From assembly GCF_026262505.1 (NCBI RefSeq), contig NC_067205.1, forward strand, positions 19,961,645-20,025,644: DNA of 64,000 bases, given 5' to 3'. This DNA is from Trichomonas vaginalis G3 (Eukaryota; Parabasalia; Trichomonadida; Trichomonadidae). Below the pieces are notes generated by a model that searched no databases, was not told the DNA's origin, and was given only the letters and a program-made list of their open reading frames with translations. Positions 1 through 12,972 of this stretch are shown here, piece by piece. A program made the position numbers and the translations under genes. Numbering within the stretch: position 1 is the stretch's first letter; the number at the start of each line of letters is the position of its first letter.

Positions 1-683
1 TTCCGGATTTTCTTTAATACAAGAAATCAATACTAATATATAGAAAAGCAACAGTAAAAACTTATTAGAGATTTCAAAGAAAGTTGACTAAGAGAATCTT
101 TTATATAAGTAATTTTATTTTTTTCTGAAATACGAGATCGAATAAAACATGTAATTTTATTTTATACTATAATAATACGTTTTACATAGTAAGAAAGTTA
201 GAGACTTGAAATGGAATTAAAAATTGAGAAAAAAAATAAAGCTTTTTATAAAAATCATATTAATATTTATTGATTGAGTTAAAGTTATCCAATTTATTGG
301 TTCAGTTAAAATTATTGTATTTAAAATATTTAGAAATATTTATCAATAATATTCATATAATTATCGATTAAATCGTTTTGCAGAAAGTAAAAATTGATTA
401 TAATTTGCTTATATTTAGGAATTTAAGAATTTTTAAATTGGGTGAAAAAAATAGAAAAAATATGAAAAAAATAGACAAATATTGGAGGGACTTTCTAATT
501 TAAGAATGAAAGACTTGTCATTTATTCTGGAATTCATAGCATGAAGATATTGTATGTACATTATGTATATATATATACACCTTTCCATCAAATAATCTTC
601 AATCTACTTATAAAAAATATTAAAAAATCAATAAAATGTTTATTATATAACGATAAAAGTTGAATAGAAATTCAATGTTACAT

Positions 684-3607
684 ATTATTGAAATAAATCA
701 TCTTCGGCAATTTTCAATGTGTTCTATCTTTTCATTTTTTTGTTTCGTCTAATTTATTGAATGTATCAAGTAATTTGATCACTTGACATATTACCTTTCC
801 AATTTCCCAATATCTCTGAATTCAATTCCAGGAATGTTGGACAAAATCCTGTATATTTTTTCATTTATTATGCTCAGGAATTAATGATATTTCCAGACCC
901 AAATGCTCTTTCAAATAACTGAATCTCTCATTTATTTTTCAATTTAATGAAATACGACTGTTATATCACTTTGTTTTTATTGCCCGTGCATATCGACTGC
1001 AAAATCGGCTAAATCCACTTTCATTAAAGTGTACGCGTCTTTAAAAATTGTGGGATGTGAAGTATACAATTATTTGTATTTAACACTTTGTTGTACGATT
1101 CTTACGCCATTATTAGAATAAATATTGTCGAATACTTTGAAGCTTGCTGATTTAATTATAGGCTTTGTGCTCCATGTTTTTATAAAGTATTTTTGCAAAT
1201 TCATTTTATCTTGAATGCATTAATTTTTATTACAAACCAAATCAAAACTTCTTCTGGCATGAATGGGAAAGCGCATAATAACTTAAAAGAAATTTTTGTT
1301 AGATTCTTCTGGATCACATTTTTCTTTGAAATTTTATTACTAATGCTGCAATAAGTGATATTGCATCCCAGTCATATGGTTTGCTCTCTTTTCTTTTATA
1401 AATGAGCCTTTGAAGTGCTTTTTCGAAATCAGTTGTATATAACATCAAATTGTTTGATAAAGAATTTTAATATCAGTATATACTCCATAATACTAAATAC
1501 TCTTTGTAATCAGTTTCTGTTTCTTCCCGTTTCATGATGTATATGTAAAACGGTAGATACAGTTGAGTTGCTTGTGGTCAAAAAATTAACAAATTTAATA
1601 ATTGGCCATTCTATTATGAAACGGAACGACTTGAGTTCCATCAATAAAACATGTGATGAATACCGTATACCAACTCGAATGAAAACGTTTCCAAATTCCA
1701 AAAAAATAATAGCATTATCATTTTTTGTGCTCTTGGGTTAATTAAAATATGATCTTTTGATTAAAAAAATTCTAACATTTCATTAATAAGATCATCTTGA
1801 TTTTGATTTGACAGGATTGAACTTTCATAATAAGCTGTTGGACTTTCTTCTCTGATATCTGAATGAAAATTTAGTAGACTGGGCTTGATTACAGTCATAT
1901 ATCAGTTGATTTGCATACTTTCTTGTTTCTATTTATCGTTGCGGTTGGATTTTGACAACATAATCTTGAACTTGAGATTCAATATCATAGTTCATTGGAA
2001 TTTGGTTCCTTAATATATTTGAGATTGTTTTGCAGGTCGGCAGTTATGAAGTTTTACTGTCTGGTTCTTTCTTTCAGGAGAAATATTAATTATCTCATCA
2101 AAGACTTTTTACATTGCATACAAAGTTGCATCTAGGTTTAATTCCGCAATAATAAATTAATTTCTAAATAATTATATGAGCATTGTAACGTTGAAATCTC
2201 AAAGGATGACCATTTTGTATATATGGTTAATGAAATTTATACTGTGCCGTGGATTGGGAAATTGAAAATGTATGATAAGATCCTCAGAATATTTTTTGAT
2301 TCTTTTTCGCTGAATCTTTTATTTTTTATCATCAAAAAGATGATAAATTAGGAATAAGTTCAATGCAGCTTTTATTAACGATAATAGGGATGTTTATGCG
2401 TTGAAAATTATTTTGGTAATCTATAAGCAAAATTTGGCACTAGATGTGATATTTTGTAATCTGTTTAATGTGAGGATTATCGGTTAAAATGATTAGAAAT
2501 TTGGGCAAGAATAAGAAGCAGTTTCATTAGGTAGTGAGGATTGATGCTGAGGATTTTGACGCTGAATTATTCCGATTTATTGTTGCATTTTTGTTCTTTG
2601 ATTTGTGTTTTTGAATGGAGTTGACTCCACTATTGTTTCCATTTTGTCTTGATTTGTTTTGGAATGAAACTGCATTTATTGTGCATTTTGTCTTTGATTG
2701 TGTTGAAATGAAACTGATTTATTGTTGCAAGTTTGTCTTTGATTTGTGTTTGGAGGAGAAACTCCACTTATTGGTTTTCATTTTTGTCTTATATTTTGAA
2801 TTTTGAGGCAGTATACTTTCCCACTTATTGTTGCAGTTTTTTCATCTAATAAAATTTTATTCTCCTCCTCTTTTGTAAATTCATTGAATCTTCGGGAACT
2901 TAAATATCTGTTTAATAGAGAATCGAGTTTTCGTTGTCTTCATCTTGGAAATGGGGCCCAATTCTTTCTTATTATTTGTTATCTTATCATGAGTTTCTAT
3001 AGAAAAATCATTTTTATCCTTTTGTTTACTTTTCTTCATCATAATCTTCACTATCATTCTCACTATAAAATCTTCAGCTTCTTCTATTGGAAAATTGTCT
3101 CATAATTAATTTATTTTTATTCCATTCTGAAATTGTTACTTTTATTACTTCTCCTTCTAACATTTTTTTAATTCATCAACAGGATTGAATACTCCTTGAA
3201 GACATTGAATTCATGATTTTAATTGCTTCTTCTATTATGTTATTGCTTCAATATAACGCAAACTTGGCTGCCCACAATAAATTTCGTCTATTTTGTGATA
3301 TTTGATTAATCTTTTGTCTTGATTCTTCCAGAAGTTTTATATACTGTTTACAATCGAGAATTTGAAAATAAGTTAAAAGGGCTTCTTTTTTCTTTTAATA
3401 TTGATAGTAATTTTTATTACAGCGCAAATTATCCAGAACACCTTAAAAATTTTTGTTATTTTGTTTGTTAATTCGAATGTGTTTAGAGGTAAACTTATGG
3501 CTTGTGATGAATTATATATAAATAAAGTGTTTAATGCCTTTAAACCGCTCTTGGTGGAATGACATAAATTTTGATATCCTTTATAAATAAATTTAATTGT
3601 ATTCCAT
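684..3607 (-). pseudogene. Mutator-like transposase relic
   Basis: Aligns with 20650-23517 on the minus strand from the stop end (GGCAATTTTCAATG block near 700) to the start (CATTTTTGTCAC near 3604). Dozens of single-base indels break the frame, and no ORF above about 65 codons remains in the true frame. Read together with the other copy it is the same transposase, so it adds no independent function. A consensus of the two copies would help decide which indels are real. Confidence 0.75.
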
Positions 3608-6499
3608 TTTTGTCACTTTTTAAGATCTTTACAAATCATAGTGAATTTTTATCACTATTGAAATAGATAAAATAATGTAAGGACTTCTAATTTTTGTATA
3701 AATATGAATGAAAAACAGTAAAATGGATAACTTAAATATATAAAAAATAATTATTGGACAAAGCTATAACAAATTTCATCTTTTTTATAAATTGATATAA
3801 CCAAAGTAATAATTTTATTACATTTCGTGTAACATATACTAAATATATAGATTATCTTTTGAAGATAATTATTTATCTTGTAAAATTGTATGTGATCAAA
3901 TTTGTATTTGATATAATTTATCAGTAATAATATAATTGCAATGTACACAATATATTATTGTCTGCCTTTTTTTGCTTATAAAAAAACTAAAATGATAACA
4001 ATAAAGAGTATTAAGTTAAAAATTTTATACATCCAAAAATATATTTCAGTAACAGCATAATACGCCTATGCTAATTTAGTCTTAAATTAAATAGGATGTC
4101 TCCTAATCCCCATAGATATTCACAAACTTGGCAAATTCTGACGTTGTATTCTACATATCCCATACAAGTAGATCATATTGGATGACGGTATCTTGATAAA
4201 TAAAAAGAATATTGTTGAATAATTTCTGTTCATTAATTAAAAGTTTCTTTCATACTTTACGGTAAATCTATGCTGCCTTAAAAGTATTACGATTATTATG
4301 CAAAGTCAATTTCTCCAAAAAAATATTTGAGATGATACTTATATAATTCAAAAAAATACAAGAATTTTGAGAGGAACTCAATGAATTTTGTGAAGGTGAG
4401 TTTATTATAGGAAATTTAAAGGAGAAAAACAAAAAATATAAAATCTGATAATGGTTATTAAAATGAAAAAATTTTTAAACAAAGAAATTGAAGGAATTTA
4501 TATTATATTTAGAATTATAAAAGAGTAAAATATAAAAAGATTGAAAAGAAGATATAATTAATAGGATTCTTGATGCACATTGTTGGAATGATGTTTCAAC
4601 ATTGTAGATGTGTTAAGCAAAGAGAGATAATGATAGTTTCTTGAGTTTTGAGTTAAGCTTGTTGTAGATGAGAAGAAATTTTGACGAGACTGAGGAACTT
4701 CATTTGGAAGATGTTTCCAGTTGAGATCAGTGTTTAAGCAAAGAGAGATTAATTGAAGTGTTCTTTGAGTTTTGCAATTAACCATCCTCAATGACTATTG
4801 TTTAATTTAATTTTTAAATTTTTAAAACTGAACCATTTTTAGTTGGTATATTTTTTCTAAACAAAGTACATCACTAGCGATAACAGAAAAATGGGATGAA
4901 AATTATGAATAAAATGCATCCCTATATAGTGCCAAACAATATTTATACGGCCCAAAAATTGCTAGCAGATCTTGGCGAAGTTATAAACTTAGAAAATGAG
5001 AGGATTTTTATTTTTGAATTTTTTTTTTTGGAAAGTTTTAAATTGCGATTAAAAAATCGATTTCCAGGAGAACTAAAGCCATCTCATCATATTATTTAAA
5101 TCGATAAAATATTAAATAATAGTTGAAAGTTAGTAAACAACGTGAAATTATGCTGATCTACAGAAAAAATATGAACATATATTTGACATTTTTGAAATTT
5201 CATACGTTGATGGTGACGACTCATTAAACTATTACTTAGCTAAGATGATATATGGTTTTCAACAAACACATGTTATAAATCGTTAAAAAATATTTTAGAT
5301 TCAAAAAAGAATATATAGGTAATATAATGAAACAAAAGTCAACAAAATAGCATGTTAAATATTTGTTATAAGTTAACTTTTATTATGATTCCAATAGTAG
5401 AGATCGAATGTTTCCGCTTTATGTTAATATTTTCTTTTCGACTTCTCTTAGACTGTTGTATTAAGGTTGTAAAGTTTTTGTGCTTGAAACTATGGAATCT
5501 TCTTTTGCTGCTGGCATTTTCGAGAGTTCTTGCAATTTCGAATTAGATCAGCCGCATTGTATGAAATTGAGGCTTTAAAAATATCTTGAAAAACAGAATA
5601 GGAACTGCTTTTCCAAAGGAATGCTTACTTTGTAAATTAGAGAGTTTCAAAATTGAGAGCAAGATTATCATTCATAACTTTCGATTTTGCTGCGAAAAAG
5701 GAAGACAAGTAGATTAACAATTCATTTACTGTTGTTCATCAAAAAGAAAACTTGATTAACAACTAATATGATAAATCAAGCTATCTTTAATATTTTTAAA
5801 TTGATAGACATTCAAAATATTTGATGGTTCTAAAATATTTTTTTAATTTCTATAAGATATTATCATTGATATATATAAAAATTTAAATTTTATTTCAAAA
5901 GAAGGCAATATTTCAAACTTTTAATTTCAAAAATCTTTAATTCATGCATAAGTGTATTTAATTTAGCAAATTTAATGATCTTCGTCGATGCTTAGCAATT
6001 TTGGAACTCATAAAATTAATGATTTCTTCAAGTTAAAATCCTGATATTTCAAAGTTCCTAATTCTTCTAGTAACTTTCTCAAACCCTACCATATAATATG
6101 TATAATGGAGAATAATTGCAAAGAAAGATAGCCGAATTATGGGTAGTTTCTTGTGATTGCGAAATAAATTGCAAATTAACACATAGTTTTAACAGCATAC
6201 AATCTCATTTTTTGCTCTCATTTAAATGCATTCGCACACTTTTAATTTTGAAATAAGGTTTTGAGAAATATCAAATTTATCTGCTCATAATACTATAGAT
6301 CTTTCATAAGTGTAAAGAATCACCAGGCCTTGACTATTAGTGGTTTAATATAAATGATGCAACATTCTACTGGGATTATCCTTATTCATCTAGATATTAT
6401 AAGATTTACAACCCATGAAAATTTAAAATTTTGTCAAAAATAGTGAATGTACCCTTTTTTCTACACACAACTATCCAATAAAATTTAATATCATTCTAT
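3608..6499. other. Non-coding interior of MULE relic
   Basis: AT-rich sequence matching 23518-26364. No gene is recognisable. About 5140-5290 gives a somewhat longer plus-strand frame than the matching part of the other copy, hinting at an old coding sequence (see findings). Confidence 0.6.
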
Positions 6500-7312
6500 A
6501 TATATTAATATGAATTTTTATAGAAAAGCTTTATTTTTTTTCTCAATTTTTAATTTCATTTCAGTCTCTAAACTTTCTTACTATTGTAAAAACGTATTAT
6601 ATATAGTAATAAAATAAATACATGTTTATTCGATTCTCGTTTTCAAGAAAATAAAATTTACTATATTAAAAAGATTCTTCTTTTAGGTCACTTTCTTTTT
6701 GAATCTCTAATAAGTTTTACTGTTGCTTCTTATATATTAAAGTATTGATTCTTGTTAGTAAAGAAAATCACGGAACGTTTATTTATTAGAATACTCGAAC
6801 TTGAGCTAATACATATTACTAATTGTTAATTTATTTTCAAGAGCTCATTTCTATTACTCCTACTTGTTCGGCTTAAAATCCTGCTGTTATTGTTAGATAT
6901 AACTAAGTCTAAATTTTGAACCATTTTTTTTTGAAGTTTAAATTGTAATACATACGATTTTTTATCCGAATTTAAGAATTGCTTCAAAGTTTTAGCGTGG
7001 AATCGTGCAATTTTTTCTAAATGAAATTGTTTTATTATAAGATAAGCATCTGAGTTTTTTTAATAATATGTACTACACATGATAAGAGCGTTACGTGCTG
7101 AAAAGTTACGCTTCGTTCTGAAAGTGGTAATGAGTTTTATTTTAGAATTTCATCCAAAAAACGTAATGAAAATATCGTTATTGTCAAATTGAGCACTTCT
7201 CAAAATTTGCTCACATTTTGACTATTTTTGTGAGATCTTCCTCACAATTTTTTTGACAAACGTTACAAAAAGTGCAAAATGTTGAGGCAATGTGAGCAAT
7301 TTTTATATCTTC
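6500..7312. repeat. Right terminal inverted repeat of MULE relic
   Basis: Matches 26365-27151 and, inverted, the first 275 bases of the window. The outer end carries the duplicated TGTGAGCAA-type motif, here with indels. The adjoining TCATAATTCA replaces the clean 8-bp target duplication seen at 27152-27159. Confidence 0.75.
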
Positions 7313-7320
7313 ATAATTCA

Positions 7321-9024
7321 TTAAACATTTCTATTCATCAATATTTCATCATTATGAACTTCTGATACTGTGGTGGTTGTACCTAATGATTGGATGATAT
7401 TTCAAACCTTTCATCCGGAGTCCATGTCCAATCTGTGTCCTAGTAAACAAACTTGAGGAGGATTTTGTCACCTTTGACAGTAAGTTCATTTTCACCCCTG
7501 AAATGATTGATAAGCTTTTCACTTGTACTGTAACTTGCGAGTTGAAAGTTTCTAATCCATCAAAGGAATATACCCGCCTCCATCACGTTGAACTGGAATA
7601 GTGATAAAGAATTGAAGTTTAGGTCTTTCCATTGTTCTAGCTAATGGCGTGGCACTCTGCATTTCAGTGGTCTAGCTTAATGAGTCCTTCGATTTTTCTG
7701 TGCATTCATTCAACTCCATCTAAATCAGAAGCTTGAAGCATACGTGTAAAGAATATGTCACCCACTGTGTTCATCGCTTATCGGAGCCGGGAAGTTTCGG
7801 AATCTATAGTGACTGAAGACCTCGAAGCATTTGGATTTTCTAAAACTGTTCTTTGCATTGCATTCTTCGGGAAATTGCATAACAACAACATTCTGTAACA
7901 TTATGAAAGAGCGTTGAGCAAAATCAGAGCTAATACTTCAGGAGTGATGCAACCTCCTTTAGTGAACGAACGTCAATATGTTTGAGCTGGAAATCATGAA
8001 TGGATCTCTTACTGAATACGTGGTATGCTTTAACTGATTCTTCCAATTAAACCCGTTTATTCCTGGTGTAATGCATTTAATCCTCTAAAAACTTCCATCT
8101 CTTTTGTGCATGAAATAATAACGTCATCAACTGTTGCGTAGCAGATGTAGCGGCTAAGCTTGTAATTAATTTTGGCAGGAAGTCCGATTTATTTGGAATT
8201 TGCGATCATATTTATAAACATGATTCAAATTTCTTTTCATAATTTTTCATCAGTTATCTTTTCGGGTAAACGTAATTTTGTAAAATCAAGCAAACTCTTA
8301 ACGGTCAACCTGACAAAATACTAAAGTTTCCCTGAAAACAATATTTAAGGATGGATTTCACCAAATTGGATTTAGGCATAATCACGGGAACGCCTGAAAT
8401 GCTAACAAATCATTTAACACGGGAATAATCATTAAATCAAAAGTGACAATTTCACTTCTTCATTTGCTTTCTTGAAAACTTCTGAGGGTTCAATATATTA
8501 CACATACTGAGTTAATCATGATTTATTGAAACATTTATTATATAACGAATGAACAAACTTTTAACTTTCCTTTCTGATTTGGGGTTTATATGTTTCAAAT
8601 GCGATAAGATTCACGGGCGCAATCCATTTGAAGATAACCTGCATTCACCTCTTTCGTTTTCTACTTCTAATTGTTTTTAAAGCTTTGATTTTTGATGATT
8701 TGTAACCAACGAATAAACGCATGCATTAAAAGCGGCATTCACATGTGAAAAGTTTATTTGAAAACTAGGAGTTGCTTTAACTTTGCGTTTAATATTATTG
8801 TCACCTAATTTGGTTTCACATATGAGCCGGATTTGTAATTCTTAAATAGTTTGTTTATCATCAAAATATGGAAAGTATCAGAGGTCATAGCATGAAAAAA
8901 CTTTCAGTTCTCTATATATCTTCTACCCGTCATTCTTTTGCGAATTATCATTATCTTTTCGAATGAATGAAACACATTTCCATTAATCGGTTTAGTGTTT
9001 TGGCACCAAATAGTTAGTCGTCAT
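7321..9024 (-). pseudogene. Maverick major capsid protein relic
   Basis: Indel-ridden copy of the capsid-candidate gene at 27158-28797. The stop end is at about 7321 and the start codon CAT at 9022-9024, preceded as in the other copy by a T-rich box. All frames are interrupted. Confidence 0.75.
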
Positions 9025-9094
9025 TTATTAATTAAATAAAAAATTCAAAATTAAAAGATGAAAATGAATTTTTAATTTTAATAAATAATCAAAC

Positions 9095-9318
9095 TATGGC
9101 TGCAGGATATATTTAAGAAACTTGTGGAATAAGAGTAAAAAGAGAGCGAGTAAGTTTGGGAAAAACATTGAAGAAGAGGCAAATTGGATATTTAAGAATA
9201 AGAAGCAATTAGTTTGACGTTGCGAATCCAATAAACACCAAAAGCTGCCCCATTAGAGAAGTTTTAAATAAGGAGGAAAAAGTTTTATTCAAAAGACTAC
9301 AACCGATACTAGTAAAAA
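9095..9318 (+). pseudogene. Relic of 71-aa basic amphipathic Maverick protein
   Basis: Copy of 28867-29082 starting ATGGCTGCAGG. Insertions such as the extra A after GGCTGCAGG disrupt the frame. Confidence 0.65.
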
Positions 9319-9375
9319 TAATTTTAAGCCGCTAAGCAGCGAGATGAATCCATAGGCATTCTCATATTTAATTTT

Positions 9376-9628
9376 TCCACTATCTACTCCTATTTTTATT
9401 TAAGTATTCTTTCAGCAATTCCACCAACTGCGTACCTGTTGTGCTCCCAATCGCCGGATTACCGCTTTAGTAACTAAATTACAACCCACCTTATATGATA
9501 GTTCCTGCCGTTTTCGCTTACTGGTGCAAAAAAAGTTTTGCAAACGGGTTTAATAATCTTTTTTATAAACCCAACCCGCAGCTTTCTTAATTCCTCCCAT
9601 AATTTTTTAAAGATCCTGCCGCCATTTT
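9376..9628 (-). pseudogene. Relic of 78-aa glycine-rich Maverick protein
   Basis: Copy of 29143-29379 with indels in the alanine/glycine-rich half. The start region is at about 9625 (GCCGCCATTTTA). Confidence 0.6.
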
Positions 9629-9689
9629 ACTTGATTTTAATATTAATTAAAAAAATATTATTTCATCACTTATATTCTAATTTATTTAA

Positions 9690-10090
9690 TGATAAATGAA
9701 ACCGATTTTAAAATAAATGAAACAGAGGAGGAAGAAAATTAAATAGAAAGTGGAAAATGATCAACAAAAAATAAAACGTGTTAAACCAATTACTGAAATA
9801 AAATTTTTTTTCATCTGTGAAGAATTTAATGACTGTTATGCTAATTAATTTAAAAAAAATTAATTTGAAGAATTACAAATGTAAATTTGAAATAAAATGT
9901 TTTAAAGTTGATGGATTCAAAAATTTCAAAAATAAAAGGAGGTGGTTAGTTTTGAAATCTATTCCTCAATCAAGAATCACCTCATTAATGAAAAAATAGA
10001 ATGAATTTAACAAAATGAATTAGAAGAGATTGAAGAAAGAATGATCAAATAACTGATTTCATAAATTCAAATAAATTCATTAGTTTTTAA
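9690..10090 (+). pseudogene. Relic of small coiled-coil Maverick protein
   Basis: Copy of about 29455-29804. The segment around 9900-10060 still encodes pieces such as FKVDGF and IPQSRITSLMK in shifting frames. Confidence 0.55.
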
Positions 10091-10577
10091 AGTTCTATTT
10101 GAACTCATCAAATTCTTCTTCATCATTACCATTACCTTTAGCAGTTTATTTACTTCTTTTCAACCTTTATCTTTTGATAGTCTATCGTTTAATTTTTCTT
10201 GAAGTTTTGTCGTTAACCAAGTTCTAAATTTTTACATGAGATATTTAAAACCGTTAAATTCTTTTTCCTAGTTTTAAATCAATTAATCTACAAGAACTTT
10301 AGTTGAGGTGGTTTTGTTGTTTTAACCAATTTATCTTATATTGTTTATAAAATTCAATATCCCGGATTAATTCCCAAATTTTTGAATTTTCGATTAAATT
10401 TCCATTCAAATGCAAAAGCAATAGCGTGTAATATTAAATTACCTATTATAAAATAAACTTTGTTAATGCAATCAACTCAAAATAAACGATCTACTTGTTT
10501 AACCTGGGTGAGAAATTGGTGAAAGTTTATCCATTTAATTTGATTCCAGTTCACGAAAATTTTGATTTCACTCATTC
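10090..10577 (-). pseudogene. Relic of Maverick protein MSESKF family
   Basis: Copy of 29809-30281 on the minus strand. The start region near 10577 reads CACTCATTC. Frame broken throughout. Confidence 0.55.
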
Positions 10578-10651
10578 TTACGAATTTAAAAAAAATAATT
10601 ATTCAAAAATGTAGACATGAATTTTTTAAAATAGTTTATTTTTTTATTCAT

Positions 10652-11310
10652 GAAAATTAATTATTTCTAATTTCTTTTACTCTCTCGTATATACTTAGAT
10701 TTAAAGGATAATTCAGAACATATTCCAATAATCTCCTAAATGTTTTCTTATCCTAACATGTGCCAGTTTATTATATGAAACTGAATAAACTTTATCTTTA
10801 TTCTTACACCTTTCATCACTTTCACAATATATATATCTCTTTTTGATTTAGCTTTTTCATATTCATTTAACTTAATAATTCACAGTCTTCCTTTTAAATG
10901 GATGTTTAAGATATTCACGATTTAAATACTCTACGTTTATAATGCCTCCTAACTTAAGTTCTAAGGTTTTATCTAACAAAATTTAGGAATTACCCATCCT
11001 CTTTTAATGTCATCAATGATGTTCCATTTCATTATTTTCAATTTCTCTTCTCGTTTTAATGGAGGTCTGTTGATTATGACTCCATTTTGATTCCATTGAA
11101 ATTAAATATTCTTTATCATTACTATTTATTTAAAAAAACCCCCCTTTTTTTTTTTCCCATTTTTTTTTAAGGGCCTAAATTTTTTTTGGGCTTTTTTTTT
11201 TCATTTATTTCATTTTTTTAAATAATCACAAATCTTCATTTTTTAATTGAAGTTATAACCCATTCAGGATTTAAGACAATTGTTTAATTAATCGTCGGAA
11301 TAATACTGAC
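10652..11310 (-). pseudogene. Relic of DUF723-like repeat protein, with low-quality block
   Basis: Copy of 30347-30936. Positions about 11125-11225 are replaced by swollen homopolymers (runs of C, T, G) with no counterpart at 30800-30850. This looks like a base-calling or consensus failure rather than biology. Confidence 0.6.
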
Positions 11311-11469
11311 ACATCATTATATAGACTTCTTTTATAAAAGATTAAAAAAATAAAATTATTTTTAAATTAATGTTAATTTTTTTAATGATTATAAATAAAA
11401 TTTATATTTTAATGCATCGGTCTATATTATAGATGTTAACAAAAAAAGTCGACTAAAAACCCTTCCATA

Positions 11470-11710
11470 CTCTACTACTACGTGTATTTTACAATTAGCT
11501 CATCGAGCTGATAATAACAAATTATATTATTGTATATCAATGTAATGATAAACATTTCTCTGGGTACTCCAAATCCATAATATGAAACAAATAAATTATT
11601 GAAGTACTTTTATATGACCGATCCTTGTTGATGATGATTTTATTTATAACTCGAGAAGACAAAGATAAATCCAAGCATTGTTTCAAAGAAAAATAATAAA
11701 AAGATTGAAT
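11470..11710 (+). pseudogene. HP1-like gene fragment (copy of 31086-31330)
   Basis: Retains blocks such as CATCGAGCTGATAATAAC and TTTCTCTGGGTACTCC from the intact gene at 40312. It lacks the first six or so codons because the Maverick end precedes it, and carries indels. Confidence 0.65.
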
Positions 11711-11744
11711 TTAATATAACAATTTATAAATATAAACAATAAAA

Positions 11745-12972
11745 CCAATTAATCATTCCTTGAGGAACTTATTATTATAATTATAGGCGATTTTGGCATT
11801 ATCTCTTTTGATTCTGGGAGTAGATTTATAATATTCATCATCTGAACTAGAATTTCGAGGAATTTTTCGTTTAAAGGCGAGGTTTTTGAATGGGTTTTTA
11901 TTTGTTGTTGTTTTTGGAGTTGATTGTTTGATAATTTTCTTTTTGTGAAATTTTTTGTTGTTGATTTGCTAATTTTAGGCTGTATTGTAATTATAACTTC
12001 TTTTGGTGTATTTGATTTGTTGTTTGAGTCCGGATTCATCATCACTTGATGAAGAGATATAAAGTTCTTGATCCGTTTTTAAGAGTTTAAAGGGGAATTT
12101 TATCATGGGGTCATATCGGATATATGGTGAACTCAAATAGATATGTTTCATAGACAAAACTGACTCTGAAGTCGAGATCGAAATTCATTGTAGGAAATGA
12201 CCTGAATATTTATTCTGGAATCTGTTTCGTATTGTTCAGTTTAGATATTTTACTAACACGAAAGCCACGATGATTCGTCATCACTAGCATAAACTCCCGT
12301 CTTTTTGGAATTCCAAGAAACAAAACTTCTTCGTTGTTTTCTTCTTCATATGATATTCGTCATTCATATTTCAATATCAATTCCTGTGTTTAATTCTTGT
12401 GTTCTTCAATAAATGCAGCATTGTTTTCTTTTGACTCTTTTTGAGGCCTTTCTTAGCGTTTTTCTAAGGTTTGGACCGAAGGTTGTAATAGTCATATTCT
12501 GGATAAAACTTCGAAAATTATCTTCTTTATCTTCTTCTTCAAAATATGAATTATGATTTTTTTGTATTTTGTGGAAATTATTGATGTATTTATTTCAGGA
12601 TTTTTCTTCTGTATGTCGTCCAAAGCTGTATTGGTTTGTGATGAATTAATCAGAAATTTTATTATTAATAGATTTTTTAATTTGGTATTCATTAAATAAT
12701 GATCTTCGGCTTCTTCTTGATATACTTTTTCTAATATTAAATTATGAATTAGAATTGTTTCTACAAAGTTAATTTTGAAAATGTTTAGGGATTTCGTTAA
12801 TTCTTGTTACACTTCGCCGACTTTCTGATGGCCAGAATCATCGTTTTTCGTAAGTTTGGTTTGCTTTGGATGTGAATTTGTCGCTTGCCTGCTCGATTTT
12901 AAAAATTTCTGTTGATTAGAATTACCTAATGTTGATTCGTGGATTCTCTAAGTTTGTCTAACCCTCATGTAT
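11745..12972 (-). pseudogene. Acidic disordered-protein gene relic
   Basis: Degraded copy of 31403-32551, from the 3' end near 11750 to the start region ACCCTCATGTATGG near 12965. Fragments such as SSSSDDESGLKQ and IIIIISS appear in different frames. Confidence 0.7.

Larger units (their letters stand above)
1..7312 (-). mobile_element. Relic copy of Mutator-like element (left end missing)
   Basis: Corresponds to 19976-27151. It begins inside the left terminal inverted repeat (1 to about 275), then carries a shattered transposase, a non-coding interior and the right terminal repeat (about 6500-7312). The orientation matches the better copy. The outer half of the left TIR lies outside the window. 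Confidence 0.8.

Noticed and set aside
4896-5546. Two 64-67-codon plus-strand ORFs in the first 17 kb
   Set aside because: Not open in the matching region of the second copy; kept only as a weak hint of an eroded gene in the findings.
11125-11225. Long C/T/G homopolymer block as a possible structural element
   Set aside because: The matching sequence at 30800-30850 lacks it; it looks like a base-calling artefact.
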